DNA of 38,691 nt from Bacteroidota bacterium (lineage in GTDB: Bacteria; Bacteroidota; Bacteroidia; Bacteroidales; JAAUTT01), in NCBI GenBank assembly GCA_021779665.1, contig JAJYAG010000049.1:1-38691 (forward strand), given 5' to 3'. The translations under genes were made by a program, and so were the position numbers. Positions within the stretch are counted from its first letter, which is position 1, and each line of letters opens with the position of its first letter. Under the pieces are notes generated by a model. It did no database searches, had not been told where the DNA came from, and was given only the letters and a program-made list of their open reading frames with translations. This document shows positions 1 through 7,456 of the stretch, piece after piece.

Positions 1-53
1 TCTTCCTATTCTTTCTGGCCTATCTCTTACCTCTTATTCCCTTCAACGTACTT

Positions 54-106
54 CCCGTTATATCTCAAACGGGCTGCAAATATAACGGGTTTTTATTTAC
101 TAGCAA
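54..106 (-). promoter_or_regulatory. Bacteroidota-type promoter reading off the left edge, overlapping a palindrome
   Basis: On the minus strand TATATTTG (77-84) matches the Bacteroidota -7 box TAnnTTTG, and TTG (104-106) lies exactly 19 bp upstream, the usual -33 spacing. Transcription would start near position 70 and run left out of the window, so the target gene is not visible. A perfect 10-bp inverted repeat (54-63 and 80-89, arm CCCGTTATAT) overlaps the -7 box and the predicted start, which would suit an operator. Read on the plus strand, the same repeat is followed directly by a T-rich run and could instead be a terminator for a plus-strand gene to the left. Confidence 0.5.
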
Positions 107-114
107 GTGCTTTT

Positions 115-150
115 TAAAAAAAATATCAGGAAAAATCAAAGATCTTTCCT
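115..150 (-). terminator. Intrinsic terminator of the Hyf/Ehr-like operon
   Basis: On the minus strand, just downstream of the last gene of the operon, there is a 9-bp stem with one G-U pair (arms 142-150 and 128-136) and a 5-nt loop. It is followed after a short gap by a run of eight T residues. Position and structure fit a rho-independent terminator. Confidence 0.55.
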
Positions 151-163
151 AAACAACTCACAT

Positions 164-913
164 TCAGGCGCGACCTAACAGAGATAAAATACCATTTATA
201 AAGGTTAAAGGATGTGTGGGATTACCCGGAACGTATAAATCAACCTTATACTTTTCAAGGAAATTCCTGCTAATTGCTTCACTTTCAGAAAACACACCTC
301 CACTTATGGCATCAGCACCTACGAGAATGACAACTTTAGGATCAGGAGTGGCTTCGTAGCAAATATCCAAAGCAGTTGCCATATTTTCAGAGATGGGACC
401 CGTTATCACCACCCCATCGGCATGGCGAGGAGAGGCAACAAATTCAATTCCAAAACGTCCGATATCAAATTGAACATTCCCGGAAGCATTCAATTCCCAC
501 TCGCAGCTATTGTCACCGCCAGCCGAGACTTGCCTTAATTTCAAAGAATTCCTGAACAGCTTCCTGATTTCCTTCCTGACAGAGGCCTCGTCCATTTCAA
601 TAGGTTTATCATCTCCTTCCTTAATAATAAGGTTTTCCCTTTTATTGGATGAAAGCTTATAATCCTTTGTAAACTTCACCTTTTCAGGAAATGCCAAAGC
701 ACATTCTCCACAGAAAACACATAGGCCAAGATCTATCCGAACCGGATCAGGAAGTATGGCATTGGTAGGACATACAGAGACTAATTTTAAGGTATCAACC
801 TGCTCGCGGGAAATTACAGGACGACCTCTGAAAATACCAGGAACTTCAACCTTAGTAACATCAGGAATGTATTGCTTCCCGTTATGATATAATATTTTAA
901 TTTCTGACAACAT
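164..913 (-). CDS. Ferredoxin / NuoB-like small subunit fusion of a hydrogenase-related complex
   Basis: 249 residues, the last gene of the operon. The N-terminal part (about 25-90) is a NuoI/HycB-like ferredoxin domain with VCPTNAI and CVFCGEC. The C-terminal part (about 115-249) is the NuoB / group 4 hydrogenase small-subunit fold, with RFGIEFVASPRHAD, VTGP-like and VPG motifs in order. What is odd is the cofactor ligands. In the ferredoxin domain only Cys48, Cys65, Cys68 and Cys71 remain; these are the four ligands of one [4Fe-4S] cluster in the 2[4Fe-4S] pattern. In the NuoB-like part, the four positions that bind the proximal N2-type cluster read Asp134, Cys137, Asp201 and Asn231, so a normal cluster cannot form there. 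It starts 8 bp after the large-subunit gene. Family assignment is secure; the electron-transfer role is doubtful. Likely cytoplasmic, docked on the membrane arm. Confidence 0.88.
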   Translation of the reverse strand: MLSEIKILYHNGKQYIPDVTKVEVPGIFRGRPVISREQVDTLKLVSVCPTNAILPDPVRIDLGLCVFCGECALAFPEKVKFTKDYKLSSNKRENLIIKEGDDKPIEMDEASVRKEIRKLFRNSLKLRQVSAGGDNSCEWELNASGNVQFDIGRFGIEFVASPRHADGVVITGPISENMATALDICYEATPDPKVVILVGADAISGGVFSESEAISRNFLEKYKVDLYVPGNPTHPLTFINGILSLLGRA

Positions 914-921
914 AATTCTAA

Positions 922-2424
922 TTATAAGTCGTGACCACAGTAGCTTAAGTTGAAACTCTTGTTGCAGATCGGGAAATCGGAAATTTCGTTATTCCGCACC
1001 GCCAGAGCCAATGCCAACCAGTTATGCATAGACGGGTCCTTGATCTTATATAAACTTAATTCTCCTGAAGAATCAGTCATTGCGCAATGGCATATTTCGC
1101 CACGCCAGCCTTCAACCAGTGAAATTATAAATGCGTTTGTCTCTGGAGTCTGGCTAAATTCACGAGTTTCAACTTCGGGTAAGTTAGTCAGCAGGTTTCG
1201 TATATAAGCCATGGATTGCATAATTTCGCTCTTCCGTACCTGAGTTCTGGAATAAACATCTCCATGATGCTTTAGTACTGGTTCATGATGGAATGATGCA
1301 TATAAATCATGTGGATGCGAAGCCCTTATATCTCTTGGAATTCCACACATACGGGCTGACATCCCAACTGCTCCTATGGAAGATGCTTGCTCTGATGTAA
1401 CCACCCCTGTTTTCTCCAATCGTGCAAGTACACTTGGAAGATTTTTCATACGATTGTACATTTCAGTAAAATCGGGCTCGTAAGTTGCCAATACATTTAA
1501 AAGATAATCGGCCAGCTCGCGGGTTAATGGATACTGATTACGAAAAGCCCGGATCAATCCTTTTGATAAGCGATTGCCACACCACACCTGCATAGCATTG
1601 ATTATAGGCGTACGGAGACGTCCAAAAACAGAGCTGCCAAGTTGATAGGCGACGTCGGTACAAATAGCGCTTAAATCGCCGGTATGAATTCCTGTACGCT
1701 CCATCTCAAGAGCTACAGTGCGGGCCAGCTTTAAATCGTTTCCTGCTGAAAATCCGCAGAGTCCTTCCCATAAATTACTGAAAGCAGTATTATGCCCAAC
1801 AACTGTATCGCCGGCAATAGATTCCGCCAGAATATTCCTTTGTAGTAAATTCTTCTTTTGAAGAAAGAGGTTTTCAACTCCCCGGTGCTGATACCCAAGT
1901 TGAATTTCGAGATGTAGAATTTGCTCACCGTTGCAAATAAATCTGAAATGACCGGGTTCAATAATACCCGCATGAATCGGCCCCACTCCCACCTCATGAA
2001 GTTGTTCGCTATCGATCCGGTAAAAGGGATAATTTTCGATTACACTATTCTTATTAGCCCCGTTAAACGGATATCGGACAGGTTTCAACCAGGGGTGATC
2101 GCTATATTTCAAACCAAAGTTCTCATGAATTTCTCTTTCGAAGATATGAAAGGAGAAATGCTGAGCCGAAAACGATGGCAACATAAGCTCCCTGAACTTG
2201 CTTAAAACACATGAGCTAACCGATATTGTGGCATTCTTATCATTGGCCATGCAACAACACAATCGCAGGTTATCATCCTCAACCCTTCCGAAATAATTGA
2301 CACAGTGAAAAGCGCTATCCTTGAGAAAATCAACATTTATCAGCATAAATTTCTCATAATCCAGAACAGGAATGGAGGATAACGGAATAGCCTGGTTGTT
2401 TTTGATATTTATATATTCGTTCAT
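922..2424 (-). CDS. HycE/NuoCD-like large subunit without NiFe ligands (Ehr-like)
   Basis: 500 residues. The N-terminal NuoC-like part ends with FEREIHENFG (about 95-104) and GLKYSDHPWLKP. The NuoD / hydrogenase large-subunit part has GVGPIHAGIIEPGHF (about 146-160) and LGYQHRGVE (177-184), typical of HycE/HyfG. The NiFe site is gone: the first CxxC position reads AGDT (204-207) and the second, near the C terminus, reads DPSMHN (463-468), giving Ala204, Thr207, Ser465 and Asn468 for the four cysteines. It therefore cannot be an active hydrogenase, though automatic annotation may call it one. The rest of the fold is well conserved, arguing for purifying selection and not decay. It starts 1 bp after the HyfF-like gene ends and is probably co-translated with it. 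Cytoplasmic face of the membrane complex. Confidence 0.9.
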   Translation of the reverse strand: MNEYINIKNNQAIPLSSIPVLDYEKFMLINVDFLKDSAFHCVNYFGRVEDDNLRLCCCMANDKNATISVSSCVLSKFRELMLPSFSAQHFSFHIFEREIHENFGLKYSDHPWLKPVRYPFNGANKNSVIENYPFYRIDSEQLHEVGVGPIHAGIIEPGHFRFICNGEQILHLEIQLGYQHRGVENLFLQKKNLLQRNILAESIAGDTVVGHNTAFSNLWEGLCGFSAGNDLKLARTVALEMERTGIHTGDLSAICTDVAYQLGSSVFGRLRTPIINAMQVWCGNRLSKGLIRAFRNQYPLTRELADYLLNVLATYEPDFTEMYNRMKNLPSVLARLEKTGVVTSEQASSIGAVGMSARMCGIPRDIRASHPHDLYASFHHEPVLKHHGDVYSRTQVRKSEIMQSMAYIRNLLTNLPEVETREFSQTPETNAFIISLVEGWRGEICHCAMTDSSGELSLYKIKDPSMHNWLALALAVRNNEISDFPICNKSFNLSYCGHDL

Positions 2425-2425
2425 G

Positions 2426-3853
2426 TTAATGCGGCAAGTTAATAATAGCAGTATTAATCATATCCACTAAAATAGCGGGAGGATTTAATCCCAGATAAAC
2501 AACAAGAATCAAAAGAGCATACTGACTGATTGATTCCGAAGGATGAATTTTCTCCAGATGTGTATCGTCAAAACCTACGGGTTTTATAAAAAGCATTTTA
2601 AATACATTCTTACCAAACGACCAGATTATAATGGTAAGTAAAAGCAGAATTATAATCAACAACCACAGGTTACCTGATTCGAAGAGAGATCTGAATATCA
2701 GGAATTCGCTGATAAACATTCCTGAAGGAGGCATAGCTGTAACTACAAAATACGACAGCAACAAAACCAAAGCCCCGGCAACATTATACTTAAAGTAATT
2801 TCCCACATCGTAAACACTCTTACTTCCGTAAGTCCGGTATATTTGCCCAAATTGAAAAAACAAGGCAGGTTTGGCGAACGAGTGAAGAATCACATGCAGC
2901 AATGCAGCATAATAACCAACACCACCGGCAGCAAGACCTAGAGTAATTAATCCCATGTGCTCCACGCTGGAATAAGCCATCATACGTTTTATATTTTTAA
3001 CCCTCAGCATATAAACCGTAGCGACAAAAACCGACAGAAGTCCTGCAATCATCAGAACTTTGTTGGCCCAGGGTAATATTGAAGTGCGACTAATAATCTC
3101 GTAGAATCTGAAAATCCCCAGAAACCCAACATTCATTAAAACACTGCTAAACAAGGCGGCTGCAGGATACGGTGCTTTATCCTTGGCATCGATACCTGCG
3201 GTATACATGGGTACCAGACCTGCTTTAGCTGTAAATCCGGTGAAAATAAACAAGAATGCAAGTTTCAGCCAAAAAACGCTCAAAAGCGGAGCATCATTTA
3301 AAAGACTCCGGTAAGTTAAATCTTTAAAACCTTCCTGCTGAATGGCAACCGTAAGAAACAGAATCCCGATAAAAACAAGCGTAATACTGATAGAACATAC
3401 AAAAATATACTTCCATGTACCTTCGAGTGTTAAGAGACTCCGCCGGTGATAAATTAATGCAGAGGCGCTCAGGGTTGTGAGTTCTACAAAAATCCAAGTA
3501 ATGGCCATGTGATTCGAAATATACGCTGCGCTAAGAGCCATAATAAGTATCACCATGGCGGCATAATACATTCCCTGTTCCCGTGGTGTATAAGGATGCT
3601 TAGTAAAATAAACATGACTGTGGTAAAATGCAGGTATGGCAATAACGCTCAGCACAAAGAGCAATATCATCCCGAAGGCATCGGGCATAAAATATACCCA
3701 TTGCACAATCTCCATATCATTATAGGAGTGAATTGTCAAGCCCCATTGCAAAACCAGAAAAGTTCCGACAAAGATTGCAGACAAAGCCTTCTTTCTAACG
3801 AAAAACAATAAGAATGCAAGTATTACCGATCCAATTAAATAAATGCCTATCAT
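2426..3853 (-). CDS. HyfF-like antiporter-type membrane subunit
   Basis: 475 residues, almost entirely hydrophobic, about 13-14 transmembrane segments. It belongs to the NuoN/HyfF/MrpD family of proton-conducting subunits. Glu124 in FVELTTLSA matches the conserved TM5 glutamate, and Lys210 in GFTAKAGLVP matches the TM7 lysine. At the position where the HyfB-like subunits of this operon carry a second lysine (their Lys251, SGVIxK), this protein has Asn241 (SSVLMN); I recall HyfF proteins commonly differing here, so this is not taken as damage. The HPAAP loop motif of HyfB is also altered (DKAPYPAA). It lies 13 bp after the HyfE-like gene and is the third antiporter-like subunit of the operon. 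Inner membrane. Confidence 0.87.
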   Translation of the reverse strand: MIGIYLIGSVILAFLLFFVRKKALSAIFVGTFLVLQWGLTIHSYNDMEIVQWVYFMPDAFGMILLFVLSVIAIPAFYHSHVYFTKHPYTPREQGMYYAAMVILIMALSAAYISNHMAITWIFVELTTLSASALIYHRRSLLTLEGTWKYIFVCSISITLVFIGILFLTVAIQQEGFKDLTYRSLLNDAPLLSVFWLKLAFLFIFTGFTAKAGLVPMYTAGIDAKDKAPYPAAALFSSVLMNVGFLGIFRFYEIISRTSILPWANKVLMIAGLLSVFVATVYMLRVKNIKRMMAYSSVEHMGLITLGLAAGGVGYYAALLHVILHSFAKPALFFQFGQIYRTYGSKSVYDVGNYFKYNVAGALVLLLSYFVVTAMPPSGMFISEFLIFRSLFESGNLWLLIIILLLLTIIIWSFGKNVFKMLFIKPVGFDDTHLEKIHPSESISQYALLILVVYLGLNPPAILVDMINTAIINLPH

Positions 3854-3866
3854 AATGCTAAACCTA

Positions 3867-4496
3867 TTAATCTTTTAAATTTCTGAGCTGAGACACATCT
3901 TGTTCTTTCAGCACATCACCAATTTTGTTGGCGAAAATTCCAAGCAACAGCACACTCACGAAGATATCGAGAAGAATACCAATATTTACCAGCATTGGCA
4001 TTTCGCTACCCACCGCCAGGGAAAGGATAAAAACACCATTTTCGATCACCAGAAAACCCATCACATGAGTAATAATTTTCCGTCGTGTGATAATGATATA
4101 AAGTCCGGTGAACAATGCCGAGAGTGCTACAACAAAGAATATTTTACGTATATGTGAATCGTGAATTGTATTCGAGAGCAAAAAGGAGCCTAAAATAATG
4201 CCCGTAATAATCACCACCGATACAAAATTGGTGAGAAAAGGCTCAGCTTCGCGGGTTATTTTGTTCCGGTTGATTACATAATTAAGAAACATAGGAATAA
4301 GAACCGTTTTGAAGACTATGGTTTCGAGCAACACAAAAATCAGGTTCACGGTATTAATTTCAATTAACTCGATAAAAGCCACCCCAAAAAGGATGATTCC
4401 TTGGAAAGCGATCGCCGAAATATAAGTGTATAGCCGGTTAGCCATACCAATATATATCAGACTGATTGCAAAAGCTATAAGAAGAATATTCGTCAT
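3867..4496 (-). CDS. HyfE-like (NuoK-related) membrane subunit
   Basis: 209 residues with about six or seven predicted transmembrane segments and few charged residues. Length, hydrophobic pattern and position between the HyfC- and HyfF-like genes match HyfE of formate hydrogenlyase-type complexes, a relative of NuoK with an extension. A buried glutamate in VLLETIVFK (about residues 55-63) is a candidate proton-path residue, and a second lies in VIENGVFILS (about 150). Sequence identity to any single family is modest, so the assignment rests partly on gene order. The start ATG lies 11 bp after the stop of the HyfC-like gene. No promoter is visible in the short gaps on either side. Confidence 0.82.
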   Translation of the reverse strand: MTNILLIAFAISLIYIGMANRLYTYISAIAFQGIILFGVAFIELIEINTVNLIFVLLETIVFKTVLIPMFLNYVINRNKITREAEPFLTNFVSVVIITGIILGSFLLSNTIHDSHIRKIFFVVALSALFTGLYIIITRRKIITHVMGFLVIENGVFILSLAVGSEMPMLVNIGILLDIFVSVLLLGIFANKIGDVLKEQDVSQLRNLKD

Positions 4497-4507
4497 TTTA
4501 AAACAGA

Positions 4508-5425
4508 TTATACGATTTTACCCAACATTAAAAGCACGCCTAAAAATATGAGCAACGAAATGGATGTAAGCATAAAAATAAACTGGGAATTATGACTCAT
4601 CCTGAAACGTGCTTCGAATGACTCGATGGTTCCCACAATAATGGCAAACAAAACCTGAGCTCCTATAAATATAGGTATTGAAAAATACCACTCGTAACCC
4701 GGCGTAAGAAAGAAATTAGCTATGATTGCTCCATACATAGCAAACTTAAGATTTACGGCATGCATGATTAAACCAAGGTCGAAGCCACTGTTATCCAATA
4801 TCATTACTTCATGAATCATGGTCAGCTCGAGGTGGGTCTTTGGATCGTCAACCGGCATACGGCTATTTTCGACCATGGCAATGATAATGAAGACAAAAGT
4901 TGCCAGTACTCCGATTGCATAGGAAATGTGAGAACCAAAATGCAGCGATGCAAAAATATCGGCAAACGAAGTGTGACCAGTAAACAGAGCCAATGAACCC
5001 ATCAGGATAAAAAACGCCGGCTCTACCAACATGGAGTATAAAGCTTCTCTGGCCGCGCCCATACCTTCGAAGCTACTTCCGGTATCCATAGCACCTATGA
5101 TCATAAAAAACTTACCTAAGGCAAGCGCATAAGCGAAAAATACAAAATCACCCTTGAATGAAATTAACCCGGGCATATTTCCAAAAGGGATAAATAGGAT
5201 AGCCATTATAATTGAAGCAAAATAAATGCTCGGAGCTATCTGAAAAATAAAACTGGAGGTTTCGCTGTACACAGCTCCCTTTTTGAAAAGACGAAGAATA
5301 TCTTTAATTGGCTGAAAAACTCCCGGCCCTTTTCGTCCCGAAAAGATGCTTTTGGTTCGGACAACTATTCCCGAGAAGAAAAGACTGCTGATGAAAATTA
5401 AAATCAAACTCAACGAGCTTGTCAT
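4508..5425 (-). CDS. HyfC/NuoH-like membrane anchor subunit
   Basis: 305 residues, about eight transmembrane segments. The early motif SGRKGPGVFQPIKDILRLFKKG (residues about 29-50) is the hallmark of the NuoH/HyfC/EchB family, whose cytoplasmic loops hold the hydrophilic arm on the membrane. A later loop, DDPKTHLELTMIHEVMIL (about 193-210), carries the acidic residues typical of hydrogenase-type HyfC. These residues are kept even though the redox centres of the partner subunits are lost, so the connection between the soluble and membrane arms is probably still functional. It starts 2 bp after the second HyfB-like gene ends. Inner membrane. Confidence 0.9.
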   Translation of the reverse strand: MTSSLSLILIFISSLFFSGIVVRTKSIFSGRKGPGVFQPIKDILRLFKKGAVYSETSSFIFQIAPSIYFASIIMAILFIPFGNMPGLISFKGDFVFFAYALALGKFFMIIGAMDTGSSFEGMGAAREALYSMLVEPAFFILMGSLALFTGHTSFADIFASLHFGSHISYAIGVLATFVFIIIAMVENSRMPVDDPKTHLELTMIHEVMILDNSGFDLGLIMHAVNLKFAMYGAIIANFFLTPGYEWYFSIPIFIGAQVLFAIIVGTIESFEARFRMSHNSQFIFMLTSISLLIFLGVLLMLGKIV

Positions 5426-5427
5426 AA

Positions 5428-7452
5428 CTATAACTGTTTAAATAAATCGACTAAACTATAAGCTGCACGAATCAGAAATGGAATGGTAATCACAATAAAG
5501 ATAAAAACCACTCCATATAATATATAGAACTGCACACTGCCATTCTGTAAGAACTTAAACCTTCCGATAAATCCACGCAAATGTCTCATCGGGACATCTA
5601 CAATCACATATTCAACCTTGTCGAACACATGCGTTTCAACATTTGCTTTCCCCGGAACAATCGAATTAATCCGCTCTTCGTGCTTAACCACTCTTAGGAT
5701 TGGTTTTACAAGGTTGCGGTAGGTTCTGGAGAAAGATCCGGAAGTGTATTGAAGTTTAGATGAAGCCGTTTCGTAGCCACATCCCCAGGTGGGGCCTGAA
5801 GTTGAAATTACCTTTTCAGTAATTTTTTTTCTTACATAATAAAGAACCATAGCCAGAAGAATGATAGTCCACGAAGCAAACCCAACCTTTTGCATAATGG
5901 TGAGATAATAAGGCGAAGGTTGAAAGTTTAAAGTTTCACCTGAGAATAAAGAGACTACCCTTGAAGCTCCGCCAACAAACAGTTGGGGGAACAAACCAAT
6001 AGCAACAATAAAAAAGGCAATAGCCCATTTGGGTACCAACATCATCTTGTTGGGTTCCTGCATTTCTTCAGGATACTTGCTACGAGCAGCACCTAAAAAA
6101 GCCACACCAAAAGCCTTGGTAAAACAAAACAGCGCCAAACCGCCAATTAATACCAGGCCAAAGATCGACAAGATAATCAAAACGGTGAACGAAAGATGAT
6201 TGCTTATATTGATCGCGTTGAACAATCCCGAATAAATAAGGAATTCGGAAATAAAACCATTGAAGGGAGGTAATCCACAAATTGCGACTGATGCCAACAA
6301 AAACAGTATCGCCGTTTGAGGCATTCTTTTAATAATACCACCGAGCTTTTCAACATTTAAAATATGTGCAGCCTGATAAACTGATCCTGCGGCATAGAAC
6401 AACAACGACTTAAATAAGGAGTGATTCAATGTATGCATCAATGCTCCTGCAAATCCGGCAAATTCCAGATAATGATTGCCCAGCCCTTTGCCAAGAGCCC
6501 CTAAGCCTATACCAATACCAATAATTCCAATATTTTCTATGCTATGGTAGGCAAGCAATCGTTTCAAATTATGCTGAAGAATCGCGAGCATCACTCCATA
6601 AATCCCTGAGATTACAGAAATCACCAGAATCACAGTTCCCACGAGTACATAGTTAACCTGAACAAGCAATAGCATTCTGATGATTCCGTAAATACCGAGC
6701 TTAATGATAACTCCCGACATTAACCCGGAAACATGTGCCGGAGCAGCAGGATGCGCATAAGGTAGCCAGGTATGAAAAGGTACAAAACCGGCTTTAAAGG
6801 AAAAACCGATAAAAAACAGCATATACAAAACAAAACCTAAAGCCGGCTGCACGGAAGACGAATATTGAGTAATGGCAACAAAATCGAAGGACCCTGTTTT
6901 AAAATTTACCCATATAAAGCCAAGCATAATAAATAGAATACAAATATGCGACTGGATAAGGTAATTGATCCCGGCTTTGAGGGTTTCCATTTTATGCGAT
7001 TCGAATATCACAAGCACAAATGTAGTTACAGCCATAATTTCCCAGAAACACAGAAAAGCCAGTGTATTCTGAACAATATAGATAAAAATCATGGCCAAAT
7101 GATTCAGCAAAAAGCTGACATAATGCATCGTCAGTTTGGATGAATCCTGGCTATAGGCTTTCAAATACTGTGTTCCGTAAAATATGGAAGTCAGAACTGT
7201 AAAGTTCATAATCAGGATGAACCAGGCACTCAGCGGATCAATGCGTATTGCAATTTCCTTAAATACAGGACCCCCGTAGAAACTCATGATAATATTTTCG
7301 CTAAACAGCGCCTGACTTGCAAGAACCGACGAGAAAACAGCATTCAAAACCACACCGGCAATAGTAATTATTCCTTTTTTATTTTCCGGAACAAAAGGAA
7401 CCGTCAAAATTGCAGCCACAGTGAATAGTAATATGAATGCCAAAACGATCAT
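5428..7452 (-). CDS. Second HyfB/NuoL-like antiporter-type subunit
   Basis: 674 residues, about 15-16 transmembrane segments. HyfB/NuoL/MrpA family: conserved Glu138 (FWEIM), Lys220 (GFSFKAGFVPFH), the HPAAPAHVSG loop and Lys251 (SGVIIKLGIYG). Near the C terminus there is PTWGCGY followed by LQYTSGSFSR, the tail signature of HyfB proteins. It is a paralogue of the next gene upstream (7457-9451): the key lysines fall at identical residue numbers, and long motifs such as NGFISEFLIY and the WGCGY tail are shared. The two are separated by 4 bp, so this looks like an old tandem duplication kept as two subunits. Proton or sodium translocation is inferred from family, not shown. Inner membrane. Confidence 0.9.
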   Translation of the reverse strand: MIVLAFILLFTVAAILTVPFVPENKKGIITIAGVVLNAVFSSVLASQALFSENIIMSFYGGPVFKEIAIRIDPLSAWFILIMNFTVLTSIFYGTQYLKAYSQDSSKLTMHYVSFLLNHLAMIFIYIVQNTLAFLCFWEIMAVTTFVLVIFESHKMETLKAGINYLIQSHICILFIMLGFIWVNFKTGSFDFVAITQYSSSVQPALGFVLYMLFFIGFSFKAGFVPFHTWLPYAHPAAPAHVSGLMSGVIIKLGIYGIIRMLLLVQVNYVLVGTVILVISVISGIYGVMLAILQHNLKRLLAYHSIENIGIIGIGIGLGALGKGLGNHYLEFAGFAGALMHTLNHSLFKSLLFYAAGSVYQAAHILNVEKLGGIIKRMPQTAILFLLASVAICGLPPFNGFISEFLIYSGLFNAINISNHLSFTVLIILSIFGLVLIGGLALFCFTKAFGVAFLGAARSKYPEEMQEPNKMMLVPKWAIAFFIVAIGLFPQLFVGGASRVVSLFSGETLNFQPSPYYLTIMQKVGFASWTIILLAMVLYYVRKKITEKVISTSGPTWGCGYETASSKLQYTSGSFSRTYRNLVKPILRVVKHEERINSIVPGKANVETHVFDKVEYVIVDVPMRHLRGFIGRFKFLQNGSVQFYILYGVVFIFIVITIPFLIRAAYSLVDLFKQL

Positions 7453-7456
7453 TTCA

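Noticed and set aside
922-2424. Annotation as formate hydrogenlyase or NiFe hydrogenase
   Set aside because: All four NiFe-binding cysteines are replaced, so hydrogenase activity is not supported.
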